Positions 7,805 through 18,900 of a stretch of DNA of 64,000 nt are shown one piece after another. The stretch's first letter is position 1. Each line of letters starts with the position of its first letter. Both the position numbers and the translations under genes were made by a program. Origin of the DNA: PALG01 sp964495885. GTDB lineage: Bacteria > Bacteroidota > Bacteroidia > Flavobacteriales > Flavobacteriaceae. The notes beneath the pieces were generated by a model. That model was not told the DNA's origin. It did no database searches and saw nothing but the letters and a program-made list of their open reading frames with translations. Where the stretch lies: contig CAZBWO010000013.1 of assembly GCA_964495885.1 (NCBI GenBank), forward strand, positions 1-64,000, given 5' to 3'.

Positions 7805-9745
7805 TTAGTTCTGTATAATAAACATGGAGCGTCTGTTTAATTGGTGTTCTTCTTCCGTACATTCCACTCCATTGGAACAGCGGTTCTGGAGTTGATACTC
7901 TCCATAGCCTTTCGCTGTAAGACGACTAGGATCTACTCCTTTTTTCACAAGCCAGTTTAGGGTAGACTGTGCTCTCTTTTCTGATAATGCTTCATTGTAA
8001 GCGTCATTTCCACGCGAATCAGTATGGGATTCAATATGAATCACTAACTCTGGATATTGCTGCATCGCTGCCAAGATTTTGGCAAGTTCAATTTCAGCAT
8101 CCGGACGAATATTCCATCTATCAAAATCAAAGTAGATTGGCTGAAGACTCAATCTGCATCCTAGATCATTAGGCGGACAAGGATCGCACTCCAAAGGCAT
8201 AGGAACTGTAATCGTACCTGTCTTATTCGGAGTTTCCACTAACTTTTCATTGTACTCACAGCCCTCACTTTTTCCTCTAATGATGTATTGGGATTCACAA
8301 GCTGCAATGGCTTCAAAATTGTATCTTCCTTCTTCATCGGCAATTACAGAAGCCACTTCGTTATTGTTTTCATCAAGCAATAATACGGTTGCACCAGGTA
8401 AAATTTCTCCAGTAGCAGCATTAGTTACGATACCCGTGATGGTAATTTCGCATTTTTCCTGAACTCGGTATATATCATCTGAAATACTCCCTTGGTCACC
8501 TTCCCTATTGGAAGATACATATCCTATTCTTTTGCTTTCTTCAATAATAAAACCAAAATCATCTTTATTACTATTCGCAGGCTCTCCTAAATTAGTTACT
8601 TTCCCAGCTTTTCCGTCTTCTTTCAATGGTGCAACCCAAACGTCCAAACCTCCCAATCCAGAATGTCCATCACTGGAGAAGTAGAGGTTATTCATTTCAC
8701 TAACAAAAGGAAAACCTTCCCTTGCTTCTGTATTAATATTGGGCCCAAGATTGATTGGCACCCCATAGGTTCCATCTTCGTTAATATCTACATACCAGAT
8801 ATCACTCATTCCGAAGGTTCCTTCCCTATCGGAAGCAAAGTAGAGTTTCTTTTCGTCTTTACTTAAAGCGGGGTGAGCGGTAGAAAAATTATCCCCGTTA
8901 AAAGGAAGCTCTTCTACGTTGGTCCAGAAATTTTCACCGCTTTTAATGGCTTTATAAATTTTTAAACGAATGGTTTTTTCCTTATCCCTTCCTTTTTTAC
9001 CATCTACAAAATTATTCCTGGTAAAATATACCGTATTTCCATCTTTGGTAAAGGTTGCAGATGATTCATGATAGGGCGTATTAATATCACCATCAAGCGC
9101 TGTAACATTTGAAAGATACCCTTGGCTGTCACGATCTGCTTCAAATAAATCTAGAAAGGGCTGTTCATTCCAATCGTGTATTTTAGACCCTTCAGAAGTT
9201 TTTGCTGCGGAAGCAAATACTATTTTATCACCATAATACGAGGGTCCAAAATCTGAATATTCCGTATTCACACTCACTTTTTGTAATTCGTACCCTTTTG
9301 CTTGAAAGGCAATACTTTTAAGGTAATTTGGATCTTCCTTGTAGTTATTCAATATAATGCCAGCCCCCCCTACTTTTGCATATGCATTCATCATTTCATC
9401 TGCTTCTTCGTATTGCCCCAAACTCTTTAGACATTGTGCTGTACGATAATAATAGATGGATTCTGTTTCACTTGGAAATTGCCCTATGAGCCGCTGATAC
9501 CATTTTGCTGCATCAGCATAATCACTATTGTAATAATAAGTATCCCCTAGTTTTTGGAACACTTGAGCAGATTCATATCCATCTTCAACGACCTTTAGAT
9601 AAATCTCGCGTGCATCAATGTATGCATATTGATCAAAATCTTTATTGGCCTTTTCTATTTGGTTCTTTTGGGAATAAGCAATGCTGGTAATAAGTATTAC
9701 CAGCAAGGACATAAGTATTTTTTTGAATACTAGTTTGGTCTTCAT
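7805..9745 (-). CDS. PorE-like OmpA-family protein (TPR, beta-propeller, CRD, OmpA domain)
   Basis: A 646-residue envelope protein. Order of parts: signal peptide to about residue 25 (no lipobox cysteine), TPR-like helices about 30-130, a PD40/WD40-like beta-propeller about 150-425 with repeated GDKIVFAS / KKLYFASDREG / NNLYFSSDG strands, a carboxypeptidase-regulatory-like domain about 433-510 (GIVTNAATGEILPGATV), and an OmpA peptidoglycan-binding domain about 535-646 (FDFDRWNIRPDA, HTDSRGNDAYNEALSEKRA). This is the architecture of PorE of the type IX secretion system. Directly downstream of porP/sprF and the adhesin gene, it is best read as a paralogue that anchors that adhesin module to peptidoglycan (inference), not necessarily the core PorE. 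Confidence 0.88.
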   Translation of the reverse strand: MKTKLVFKKILMSLLVILITSIAYSQKNQIEKANKDFDQYAYIDAREIYLKVVEDGYESAQVFQKLGDTYYYNSDYADAAKWYQRLIGQFPSETESIYYYRTAQCLKSLGQYEEADEMMNAYAKVGGAGIILNNYKEDPNYLKSIAFQAKGYELQKVSVNTEYSDFGPSYYGDKIVFASAAKTSEGSKIHDWNEQPFLDLFEADRDSQGYLSNVTALDGDINTPYHESSATFTKDGNTVYFTRNNFVDGKKGRDKEKTIRLKIYKAIKSGENFWTNVEELPFNGDNFSTAHPALSKDEKKLYFASDREGTFGMSDIWYVDINEDGTYGVPINLGPNINTEAREGFPFVSEMNNLYFSSDGHSGLGGLDVWVAPLKEDGKAGKVTNLGEPANSNKDDFGFIIEESKRIGYVSSNREGDQGSISDDIYRVQEKCEITITGIVTNAATGEILPGATVLLLDENNNEVASVIADEEGRYNFEAIAACESQYIIRGKSEGCEYNEKLVETPNKTGTITVPMPLECDPCPPNDLGCRLSLQPIYFDFDRWNIRPDAEIELAKILAAMQQYPELVIHIESHTDSRGNDAYNEALSEKRAQSTLNWLVKKGVDPSRLTAKGYGEYQLQNRCSNGVECTEEEHQLNRRSMFIIQN

Positions 9746-9756
9746 ACGTTTTTTAT

Positions 9757-10722
9757 TTAGAAGAATCTTGGTGTTAAGACACGTTCTGGCTTGTTAAATA
9801 GGTCAAATCTGAAAAACACTTCATAGGAACCGTCACTATAGGTTTCAATATCGGTTGTTTGATAGTCATATCCCACACCAATAAAGATTGCATCTGAAAC
9901 TTGAAAGCCAGCCATGGCGCTTAAAGCTGCACTCCATCTATAGGAGGCACCTAATGTAAACTTATCATTGATGAGAAAGTTTGCAGAAGCATCCCATTGT
10001 AAAGGAGATCCATTCACAGCTTTAATCAAAGTGGCGGGTTTAAACTTCAGGTTTTCATTTAAATCAAAGACATACCCAGCAATTAAGAAGAAGTGCATTT
10101 CTTCAGCTGCAGTAGTTTGGCCAGCAGAGCCAGGGTTATCTAGAATTTCTGTTAAACTGGATTCTTGAAAGTGTTTTGTTTTTAAAAAGTTCGGTACCGA
10201 AAGACCTGCATAAAATTTATCTGTATAATAATAGACACCTGCCCCAATTTGAGGCTGCAATTTTTGATCTACATTCGCATTATCAAAAATATCACCAGAA
10301 TCTGCAATATTCAATTTACTGAAATCAACATCCAAAATATCTAATCCTGCTTTCAAACCAAAGGAAAAAATCCCATCTTGGGAAGTATTGATTCTATAGG
10401 CATAATCAATGTTAATGTTTGATTCGGTAGCTGGTCCTATTTCATCAAAGACAATAGATAGCCCCAATCCCATATTCTGAAGGGCACCAATAGGACTATT
10501 CACCGTAAACGTTCCTGTTTTAGGGGCTCCTTCAAAATTTACCCACTGGGTACGGCCCAATAGTCCAAAACTCAAAACGTCTCTTGAACCTGCATAGGCG
10601 GGATTCACTACCTGCGTATTATACATATACTGCGTATACTGTGGATCCTGCTGTGCTTTACCAGAAAAGCTACTTCCAAGTAAAAGTAAAACCAAGATTG
10701 CTATGTAACTGTTTTTCATCAT
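9757..10722 (-). CDS. Type IX secretion system outer-membrane protein, PorP/SprF family
   Basis: A 321-residue outer-membrane beta-barrel. The signal peptide ends near SGKAQ, followed by the family hallmark QQDPQYTQYMYNTQVVNPAYAGSRD and a C-terminus of alternating strands ending in Phe (VLTPRFF). PorP/SprF-like proteins are needed for secretion or surface attachment of T9SS cargo carrying type-B C-terminal domains, such as SprB in Flavobacterium johnsoniae. The gene is 11 nt upstream of the OmpA-family gene and 56 nt downstream of the adhesin stop, the usual adhesin-porP-ompA arrangement. It probably serves this adhesin specifically. Confidence 0.92.
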   Translation of the reverse strand: MMKNSYIAILVLLLLGSSFSGKAQQDPQYTQYMYNTQVVNPAYAGSRDVLSFGLLGRTQWVNFEGAPKTGTFTVNSPIGALQNMGLGLSIVFDEIGPATESNINIDYAYRINTSQDGIFSFGLKAGLDILDVDFSKLNIADSGDIFDNANVDQKLQPQIGAGVYYYTDKFYAGLSVPNFLKTKHFQESSLTEILDNPGSAGQTTAAEEMHFFLIAGYVFDLNENLKFKPATLIKAVNGSPLQWDASANFLINDKFTLGASYRWSAALSAMAGFQVSDAIFIGVGYDYQTTDIETYSDGSYEVFFRFDLFNKPERVLTPRFF

Positions 10723-10778
10723 ACTATTTTTAGTATTCCGAGGGCGGTATTAATTACCACCCCCGGCTTTTTTTATTT

Positions 10779-12841
10779 TTATCTATTTAGGTATAGGTAT
10801 CCGGTGTAACTTGATTCTCCAGGATTTGTATTCCCTGTAAAGTTTAGGATATAGAAGTAGGTACCTGTTGGCAGTAATTCTCCTGCGTTAATAGTAGCTC
10901 TTCCGTTAGATTCTCCAGAGAATACGTTTTCTTCTCCAGTAGTTCCTCCATAATTATCTGTTTCCCAAACAAGGACACCCCATCTATTGAAAATCTTCAC
11001 ATTATTCCCTGGATAGTCTTGAATACCTCTTACTTCAAAGAAATCATTAAGACCATCTCCATTAGGCGTAATACCGTTGAAAATTTCGAATTGAGCACCA
11101 GCTACATTCGGAATTACCGTAACTGTAGGATCATCTGGTTCACCATCGCCATCTATATCAACGTTTGTTAGATCATTAGGATCATCAGACTCATCTTCAA
11201 CAATAGTTCCTTGTGCATCAACACCAGTAGCAATCGCTTGGTTCACAACCTCACCATTGTCTATATCTGTTTGTGTGATCGCATAGGTGGCTGAGAATGT
11301 ATCAGAATCAGACTCTCCAGGTTCTAACACTGCAATTGGCCCTCCAATGATTTCAATACCAGGGAGTGGATCTTCCACCATGATGTCATACACCGTTACA
11401 TTACCAATATTGGTTACGGTAAAGGCATAGGTAATGGTTTCTCCTTCCTGTGGTATTCCATCTCCATTATCATCATTAAATACACCTGTTTTTTCTAGTG
11501 AAATAGCAGGGTTTTGACAAAGCGTACTAACGGTTGGATCATTTTCAAAATTACTGTTATCATCAGATAGGTCTGTTACAACATTTCCGTTAGGATCTGT
11601 TCCTTCAGCAGTCGCTTGATTACTAATAAATCCGGCATCTACATCAGCTTGTGTCACAGTATAGATTGCAAAGAACGTTTCCGTATCAGAAGCTCCTGCT
11701 TCAATTGTGATTGGACCTCCTTCTACAGCTACCATAGGATCTGTAACGATTACATTGGTTAATTCAACATTTCCAAGGTTGGTTACTACAAAGTCGTAAA
11801 CTATCGTTTCACCAAGATCAATACATCCATTGTTATTTTCATCTACAGGAGTACCTGTTTTGATAAGTGCAATTTGAGCCTCCTGACATAGGGTAGTAAT
11901 GGTTGGATCGTCTTCCAATGGACTATTGTCATCAGAAAGGTCACTTACTTCATTATCCTGTGGATCAAATCCTTTAGCTTCTGCTTGGTTTTCTACAAAT
12001 CCATTATCAATATCAGCCTGAGTAATCAAATACGTTGCTGTAAAGGAATCAATATCTGTTTCCCCTGGTGCTAAGGTAATAGGACCTCCTACTACATTTA
12101 CCAACTGGTCATCGATATCAATATTGGAAACTGTTACATTACCCGTATTAATTACTGTAAAGTTATAGGTAATTGTTTCCTTCGGATCTGCACAACCATT
12201 ACCATTATCATCATTCACGGTTCCTGTTTTGATAAGCGCAATGGATGCTTCCTGACATAGGGTTGAAATCGTTGGATCATCCTCCACCAAGCTATTATCA
12301 TCAGAGAGGTCTGAAACTTCACTTCCTTGCGGATCAAATCCTTTTGCTTCAGCTTGGTTTTGTACAAATCCATTATCAATATCAGTCTGATTAATAGAAT
12401 ACACAGCTGCAAATGTCGTAGCATCAGATTCTCCTGGTGCCAAATCAATTGGACCTCCAGTTACATTCACCAAATCATCATTAATAGTAATATTTGTAAT
12501 TGTAGTATTTCCTGTATTAACTACCGTGAAAGCATAGCTGATAGTTTCTTCCACGTCACTACAACCATCACCGTTTTCATCATTTACAGTACCTTCCTTG
12601 ATAAGTGCAATACTTGAGTTTTGGCAAAGTTCTGTAACCGTTGGCTCGTTGGTATTGACATCACTACCAGATTCATCTGAAACAACCGTTCCGTCAGGTG
12701 CTGTACCTTCAGCGGTAGCGGTATTCACTACTTCGCCCGCATCGATATCGTCCTGTGTAATAGTATAGGATCCTGTATAGATCCATGTCTCGTCAACGTC
12801 AAGCTCACCGTCGTTGTCGGTGTCGCCGCTGTCAGGACCGG
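10779..12841 (-). CDS. Giant adhesin, C-terminal part (partial at assembly gap)
   Basis: The C-terminal 687 or so residues of the gene that begins at 20841, separated only by the 100-N gap. It holds the end of one and then four full copies of a repeat of about 110-120 residues. Each copy has SIALIKTG, ETITYxFxVxNTGN, GPITLAPGE and an acidic GxDPQG..SDLSDDNS tail; this is the DUF11/DUF7507-like class of extracellular beta-sandwich repeats, rich in Asp and likely calcium-binding (inference). The last 110 residues are the gliding-motility-associated (type B) C-terminal domain: NGITPNGDGLNDFF, VKIFNRWGVLVWE, and a closing GYLYLNR. That domain directs export through the T9SS. The stop is followed 56 nt on by porP/sprF. 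Confidence 0.9.
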
Positions 12842-12941
12842 NNNNNNNNNNNNNNNNNNNNNNNNNNNNNNNNNNNNNNNNNNNNNNNNNNNNNNNNNNN
12901 NNNNNNNNNNNNNNNNNNNNNNNNNNNNNNNNNNNNNNNNN
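12842..12941. other. Assembly gap (100 N) inside the adhesin gene
   Basis: Exactly 100 N, the conventional placeholder for a gap of unknown size. The 55 nt before it (12787-12841) are identical to 13145-13199, and the 55 nt after it (12942-12996) are identical to 13302-13356. The matching interval in the intact neighbour copy (13200-13301) is 102 nt. With 102 instead of 100 bases the two coding halves share one frame and the repeat period becomes 360 nt. Extra whole repeats may also be missing. Confidence 0.98.
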
Positions 12942-15900
12942 GGCTACAGTCGCCGCCGTCATCGTAAGTGGCCTCCTTCAGTATCGCTATCGATGGGCTC
13001 TGGCAAAGGTCCGTAACAACCGCATTGGAAGTATCGGTTACCGTGCTGCCGTCTGGGGCAGTGCCCGTAACGGTGGCAGTGTTCTCAACGCTGCCAGCAT
13101 CGATATCGTCCTGTGTAATGGTATAGCTCGCCGTGTAGATCCAAGTCTCGTCAACGTCAAGCTCACCGTCGTTGTCGGTGTCGCCGCTGTCAGGACCGGG
13201 GACCGTGCCGCCCAACAATGGGTCGGTCACAACCACGTTAGATATGCTCACGTTTCCGGTGTTGGTCACAGTGAAGGTATAGTCGATCACCTCGCCCGGC
13301 TGGCTACAGTCGCCGCCGTCATCGTAAGTGGCCTCCTTCAGTATCGCTATCGATGGTGATTGTGTAATTGTAGTCACCGTTGGGTCATCCGTTGGGTCGC
13401 CGTTGGTACTGCCGTCCCCATTAGGGGTCTCAACAGTTTCGGGATCTGGGATCGGGTTGCCCGCCGTATCGGTTCCGGTATCACTCTGATCGCTCACAGG
13501 GCCATCTGGCGCTGTTCCGTCCGCAACCGCAATGTTCTCTATATATCCAAGGTCGATGTCCGCCTGGGTAACCTCGTGTTCCGCAGTCACAGTGGCACTA
13601 TCGCCCGGTGCAAGCACGGCAATCGGGTTACCGGACGTGATCACGGCATTGGCATCGGTCACAACGATATCCGTCAACGTGGTGTTTCCGGTGTTGGTCA
13701 CAACGATGTCATAGGTAAGCACATCGCCAACCGCAGAAACAGAGTTCGTTTGGTTCTTGATAACGCTGATGGAACTGCTCTGACAAAGAGTAACTTCCGT
13801 TGGATTATCGGTTGCCACGCTTACAGGATCTGAAAGGTCTGAAACTGTAGTTCCATCTTCATCAGTTCCTTCAGCAGTTGCTTGATTTTGAACTATAGCC
13901 GCATCAATATCCAGCTGAGTTATAACGTAACTTGCGGTATATACCCAAGTTTCCGTTAGATCTAACAAATTATTTCCATTGTCATCTCCGGAAGGACCAC
14001 TAATAACTACAACTGGGTTTGGAGCTTCCAATAGTGGGTCTGTCACAGAAATATTTGCAAGAGGTACATTTCCTTGATTTGTAACGCTGAAGGTATAAGA
14101 AATAGTTTCTCCTTCATCAGCACATTGATCTCCATCGGCATCAACAAATTGACCAGTTTTAATAATCGCAATAGAAGGTGCTGGAGTTTGTTCTACTAAA
14201 ATATACACTGTGGCTTGGTCTGTAGCTTGTGGCGTACCATCATCTTGGATAGCATATACAAACTGATCATTTCCAGTAAATCCTGCATTTGGTGTATAAG
14301 TAAAAGAACCATCTTCATTAATGCTAACGGTACCATTAGAAGGACCACTTACTGGTGTAAGTGTGGTGTTTACGATTTGAGCATCACCCTCAGGGTCATT
14401 ATCATTATCCAAAACATTGCCAGTAATAGGTGTATCTACTTCACCATAATAAGCATCATCGTTTGCAACCGTAATATTTCCATTGTCTGGTATCACTGTG
14501 ATGGTCACCGTGGCGGTATCGCACAGTGTAGGCGTACCGTTGTCGCAGATGGTATACTCGAAGGTATCCTCGCCCTCGAACCCTGGGTTCGGGGTATAGG
14601 TATAGCTGCCATCGGGGGCAACCGTTACCGTACCGTTCATTGGGTCGGTATTACCTGTTACCAAGATCTGGTCTCCATCTGGATCAAAATCATTTACCAA
14701 TACATTTCCAGAAACAGGAGTATCAACTTCAGTCGTGTTGGTATCATTATTTGCAATTGGTGGATCATTCTCAATAATTGGGTCGTCTACCACTTCAATT
14801 GTAACTGTAGCCGTATCGCATGCAACAGGGTTTCCTCCGTCGCACACCTGGTACTCGAAGCTGTCCTCCCCGACGAAGTCAGTCGCAGGGGTATAGGTAT
14901 AGCTGCCGTCAGGGTTGAACACCAGCGTACCGTTCGATGGGCCGCTGCCGGCCACTAGGGTGAACACCTCGCTGTCCGCCGGGCCGTCCGGGTTCTCGTC
15001 GTTGGTCGCAACACTGCCGCTTACCGGTAGGTTCACGAACGTATCGTTGATATCGTCGATCGCAAGGATCGTATTGCCGGGATCCCCGATGGTAAGATAT
15101 ACCGTCGCCTGATCGGTGGCAACGGGGCTGCCGTTGTCAAAAATCGCATACACGAACTGGTCAGTACCGTTGAAGCCAGGGTTCGGCGTATAGGTAAAGC
15201 TACCGTCAGCATTGATGGCCACAGTACCGTTGGAAGGACCGCTCACAGGGGTAATCCCAGTATCCACAGACTGCGTATCGCCCTCTGGGTCATTGTCGTT
15301 GTCAAGCACGTTGCCGCTGATGTCCATACCGGTGTATCCCGTATAGGCATCGTCATTGGCAACGGTGATGTTCCCGTTGTCCGGTACCACAGTGATGGTC
15401 ACCGTGGCCGTATCGCACAGCGCAGGCGTTCCATTATCACAGATTGTATATTCAAAGGTATCCTCCCCAGAGAAACCGGGGTTCGGGGTATAGGTATAGC
15501 TACCGTCTGGGGCAACCGTTACCGTACCGTTCATTGGGTCGGTGTTGCCGGTCACAACAATAGGATCGCCGTCCTGATCGTAATCGTTCACCAATACATT
15601 TCCAGAAACAGGAGTGTCAACTTCCGTGGTATTGGTATCGGCATTGGCCACGGGTGGCTCGTTGCCGGGACCGCCAATCGGGAGCACCTCGATATAGACG
15701 GTTGCAGTATCTGTGGCCTGAGGGTTACCGTCATCTACAATGGTATACTGGAAGGTATCTTCACCAATGTAATCTGTTGGTGGCGTATAGGTATACTCCC
15801 CTGTTGGAGCTATAGTTACCGTTACTCCTTGAGCAGTGACCACAGTTGTTGTAGTAACTGTTTGGGTATTGCCTTCAGCATCCACATCATTGGTAAGGAC

Positions 15901-18900
15901 ATTTCCACTTACTGGAAGGTTTACAAATGTATCATTGATATCATCAATTGCTTCCGTAGTATTTCCGTCTAAACCAATTAATAAATGAACTGTAGCATTA
16001 TCTGTAGCTACGGGAGAACCATTATCAAATATCTGGTAAACAAATTCATCTGGACCTACATAGTCTGTATTTGGAATATATGTAAATGTACCATCTGCAT
16101 TTACAGTAACTGTACCATTTGTTGGACCGCTAAGAGGTGTAATTCCAGTGTCTACGGTTTGAGTATCGCCTTCAGGATCAAAATCATTAGTAAGGATATT
16201 TCCTGAAATATTTTCATTGACATAGGCAAAATAAGAATCATCATTCGCAACCGTAATATTTGTATTGTCTGGAATAATAGTAATTGTTACAGTTGCAGTA
16301 TCACAAAGTGCAGGGGTGCCATTGTCGCAGATTGTATACTGGAAAGTGTCAATCCCTGTATATCCTGCTGGTGGCATATAAGTATATACACCGGTAGTAG
16401 GATCTATGGAAACCGTTACTCCTTGAGCGGTTGTTACCGTTGGTGTAGTCACTGTAATAGGATCTCCATCTGGATCGTAATCGTTCACAAGTACGTTTCC
16501 GGAAACTGGAGTATCTACCTCTGTGGTATTGGTATCGGCATTTGCTACTGGAGGATCATTCGCTGGATCACCGGTCTTAGTTACCTCAATATATACGGTT
16601 GCCGTATCTGTAGCCTGTGGGTTACCGTCATCTACAATAGTATATTGGAAGGTATCCTCACCTACATAATCTGTTGGAGGGATATAGGTATATTCCCCTG
16701 TTGGTGCAATGATTACTGTAACACCCTGAGCAGTTGTTACAGAAAGGGTAGTTACCGTTTGGGTATCGCCTTCAAAATCAACATCATTGGTAAGGACATT
16801 TCCGTTAACAGGCACATTTACAAATGTATCATTGATATCATCAATAGCATCGGTCGTATTTGCAATACCACCTACGGTTAGATAAACCGTTGCTTGATCT
16901 CTAGCTTCAGGAGTTCCATTATCAAAAATTTCATAGATGAATTGATCGTTGCCTTCATATCCTGCATTAGGAGTATAAGTAAAAGTACCATCAGAATTAA
17001 TAGACAACGTACCATTTGATGGACCGCTTACCGGAGTAATTACAGTATCTACGGTTTGGGTATCACCTTCGGGATCAAAATCATTGTCTAGAACATTTCC
17101 AGAAACCATTACTTCAGGAGTAGTATTGTAAGCATCGTCATTTGCAAACGTTACATTATTGTCATCTGGAATAATTGTGATTACTACTAAAGCTGTATCA
17201 CACAATACGGGTGTTCCATCATCACAAATGGTATATTGGAAAGTATCTATTCCTACATAACCTGCCGGAGGAATATATGTATAAGCTCCTGTAATTGGAT
17301 CGATATTTACAGTAACACCTTGAGCAGTTGTTACCGTTGGCGTAGTTACCGTAATTATATCACCGTCTGGGTCATAATCATTTACGAGTACGTTTCCAGA
17401 TACTGGAGTATCCACCTCGGTAGAATTGGCATCTTCGTTTGCAATAGGTGGTTCATTTTGCGGACCACTATCATTTAATACTTCAATGTAAACTGTTGCG
17501 GTATCTGTAGCCTGTGGATTTCCATCATCTTCGATACTATATTGAAATGAATCTGCACCTACGTAATCCAACGGGGGGTTATATGTGTAAGCTCCTGTAT
17601 TAGCATCAATGGTTACGGTAACTCCTTGTACTGTTGTTACGGTAGTGGTGGTTACTATTTGGGTATCCCCTTCAGCATCGGTGTCATTTGTAAGTACATT
17701 TCCGTCAACAGGAATATTTACATAGGTATTGTTAAGGTCATCTTTTGCATCTGTACAGTTCTTTAAAATTGTAACTTCAATAGAAGTTGTACAAGCGTTT
17801 GCATCAATTACTGTAACCGTATGCAATCCTGCTGAAAGAGCGGTAAAGGTTCCTGATGCCTGACCAGCTCCTCCATCAACACTATATATGTATGGAGCAG
17901 TTCCTCCTGTTGCTTCAACAGTTACAGCACTTTCCGAAGCACAAAGAATATCGGTTTGAGAAATTAAGGTTAAAGATAATGCAGCATTTGGTTGCTGAAC
18001 CATTGCACTATTTGTAGCAGTACAACCATTGGCATCTGTAATAGTAACCGAATAGGTTCCTGCCATTAATCCTGAAAGGTCTTCTGTAGTTGCACCATTA
18101 GACCACAAGAATGTATAAGGAGCTGTTCCTCCTGTAACTGTTAAATCTAATGAACCCGTACTGTCTCCATAACATGGAACATTATTTACGGCAATTCCTG
18201 AAGTTAATTCTACAGGTTGATTCACAGATGTTGTTGACTGGGCCGTACACTGAGTAACATTATCTGTTACTACAACAGTATAAGTTCCTGCTGGCAAACC
18301 AGAAATTGTTTGCGAAGTTTGTCCTCCAGGGCTCCATAGATAAGAGAAATTTCCTGAACCGCCAGAAACATTAGCTGTTGCAGTTCCATCACTATCACCG
18401 TTACACGTAGTTGGCGTAGCATTTGCCTGAACTGCCAAATTTAAACAAGTCCCTGGATTTACTGTAGTTGAAGCCGTTGCGGTACATCCGTTAGCATCAG
18501 TTACAGTAACAATATATGTTCCGGCACTTAGACCAGTAATAGTTTGAGTTGTTTCACCACCTGGGCTCCAGCTATAGCTATAAGGAGGTGTTCCTCCTGA
18601 AGGGTTAGCAGTTGCAGTACCATCACCAGTAGTAGGTCCACTTTCATCTGTTGACGTTGCGGAAACATTCAATACCGTTGAAGGTTCTGTAATTGTCACG
18701 CTTTGCTCTACTGGTAAACAACCTAATCCATCAATTGTCACACTAACTGTATAAACACCAGCAGTAAGACCACTTATGGTACTAGTAGTAACTCCTGTGT
18801 TTACTTGAGGCGGAGTTGTGTTCCAAACAAATGTGAAAGTTGCAGATGGATTTGCCACAGAAGAAGCACTTACCGTAGCACTTCCAGTCGAATCATTTTT

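Noticed and set aside
12782..13770. GC-rich block read as a horizontally inserted separate gene or island
   Set aside because: The block stays in the adhesin reading frame and encodes the same repeat domains; a module-level replacement explains it without a separate element.
14180..17760. Regular repeats considered as a CRISPR array
   Set aside because: Units are about 300 nt in-frame protein domains with degenerate DNA identity, not 23-50 nt repeats with unique spacers, and no cas gene is present.
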